Source of the DNA: Pseudomonadota bacterium
GTDB lineage: Bacteria; Pseudomonadota; Gammaproteobacteria; Xanthomonadales; Rhodanobacteraceae
Direction of reading: 5' to 3'
Length of the DNA stretch: 38,193 nt
NCBI GenBank assembly: GCA_021795435.1
Contig: JAJYPJ010000017.1
Coordinates: forward strand, 1 to 38,193
The notes beneath the pieces are model-generated. The model had not been told where the DNA came from, did no database searches, and saw only the letters and a list, made by a program, of their open reading frames with translations. Position numbers and translations under genes: made by a program. Position 1 is the first letter of the stretch, and every line of letters starts with the position of its first letter. Positions 37,921-38,193 of this stretch are shown one piece after another.

Positions 37921-38193
37921 GCACCAAGCTGGCTGATTCGTTGCAGGCTCGGGCGCACTATGCGTTTCCGACTAGCCGGGTCGAGCCGACGCCAGCCAGC
38001 AAGCGACAGCCCTCATCGCCCAGGCAACAGCCTGCGTTCCACGCTGTCGGACTTGCCCTGGGCGAGCACTCGGGTCCGCGACCCGCAAGTCGACTCGTGC
38101 GTCTTCCTGCGCTAGCCACCTGCCGACCGCTCGATCCTTGAGCACACGCTCAACCCGCTTTCGACCCTGCCACTCAACGGCCCTCATCTCGAG
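37921..38193. other. Right-edge region without a confident gene
   Basis: The last 273 nt contain a 71-codon minus-strand ORF (37972-38187), arginine-rich and without a known motif, which I do not trust as a gene. A strong hairpin lies at 38017-38064. The array presumably continues beyond the edge. Confidence 0.4.
38017..38064. repeat. Long imperfect inverted repeat
   Basis: CGCCCAGGCAA (38017-38027) pairs with TTGCCCTGGGCG (38053-38064) with one bulge. Inside, CAGCCTG and CACGCTG pair with one mismatch. The nested hairpin is of attC-like size but I see no core sites. Confidence 0.6.

Noticed and set aside
37972-38187. 71-codon minus-strand ORF at the right edge
   Set aside because: Arginine-rich, no motif, overlaps a strong inverted repeat, and its upstream region is cut by the window edge.

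Overview
The window is 38 kb of a high-GC chromosome, most likely from a gammaproteobacterium of the order Lysobacterales (Xanthomonadales; Xanthomonadaceae or Rhodanobacteraceae-like). The reasons are the very high third-position GC, the order asd-fimV-truA-trpF-trpB on one strand, a complete ccmABCDEFGHI operon with separate ccmH and ccmI, and Lysobacterales-style housekeeping neighbours. The genus cannot be fixed from the sequence alone. I saw no rRNA, tRNA or CRISPR array.

Region 1 (1-7.8 kb, minus strand) is a dense metabolic block: prmB, aroC, asd, fimV, truA, trpF and the start of trpB, which runs off the left edge. A divergent 7.8-9.6 kb block holds a small putative exported protein, psd, and an unknown 147-residue protein behind a perfect palindrome. 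An MltD-like lytic transglycosylase with three LysM domains follows on the minus strand.

Region 2 (11.65-20.0 kb, plus strand) is one uninterrupted chain of overlapping genes: greB, a DUF3293 protein, the nine cytochrome c maturation genes ccmA-ccmI, and a methyltransferase. katG follows.

Region 3 (22.4-24.7 kb) looks like a reactive-sulfur module. It has a BLH-type rhodanese/phosphatase-like protein, a divergent persulfide-dioxygenase-like metallo-hydrolase translationally coupled to a group II truncated haemoglobin, and a rhodanese. The divergent pair is separated by an AT-rich promoter whose -35/-10 spacer is filled by a palindrome, in the style of BigR/ArsR-family operators. A candidate folded RNA precedes the next lipoprotein gene. 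galE, a stand-alone HD-GYP protein, an M61 peptidase, a GNAT acetyltransferase and a small membrane protein come next.

Region 4 (30.8-38.2 kb) is accessory DNA. It starts with an AraC-family regulator broken by one extra G and a peroxiredoxin. From 32.8 kb to the right edge the base composition drops and the genes become unknown, all on the minus strand and separated by several repeat families. One gene (75 residues) lies in what looks like a true integron gene cassette: a 56-bp attC-like site overlaps its stop codon, and a perfect GTTAGGC core lies at its 5' side. Two further repeat families (a 73-bp pair and a 140-bp pair) sit just 3' of other genes in the same array. No integron integrase is visible. 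This repeat-punctuated tail is the most unusual part of the window.
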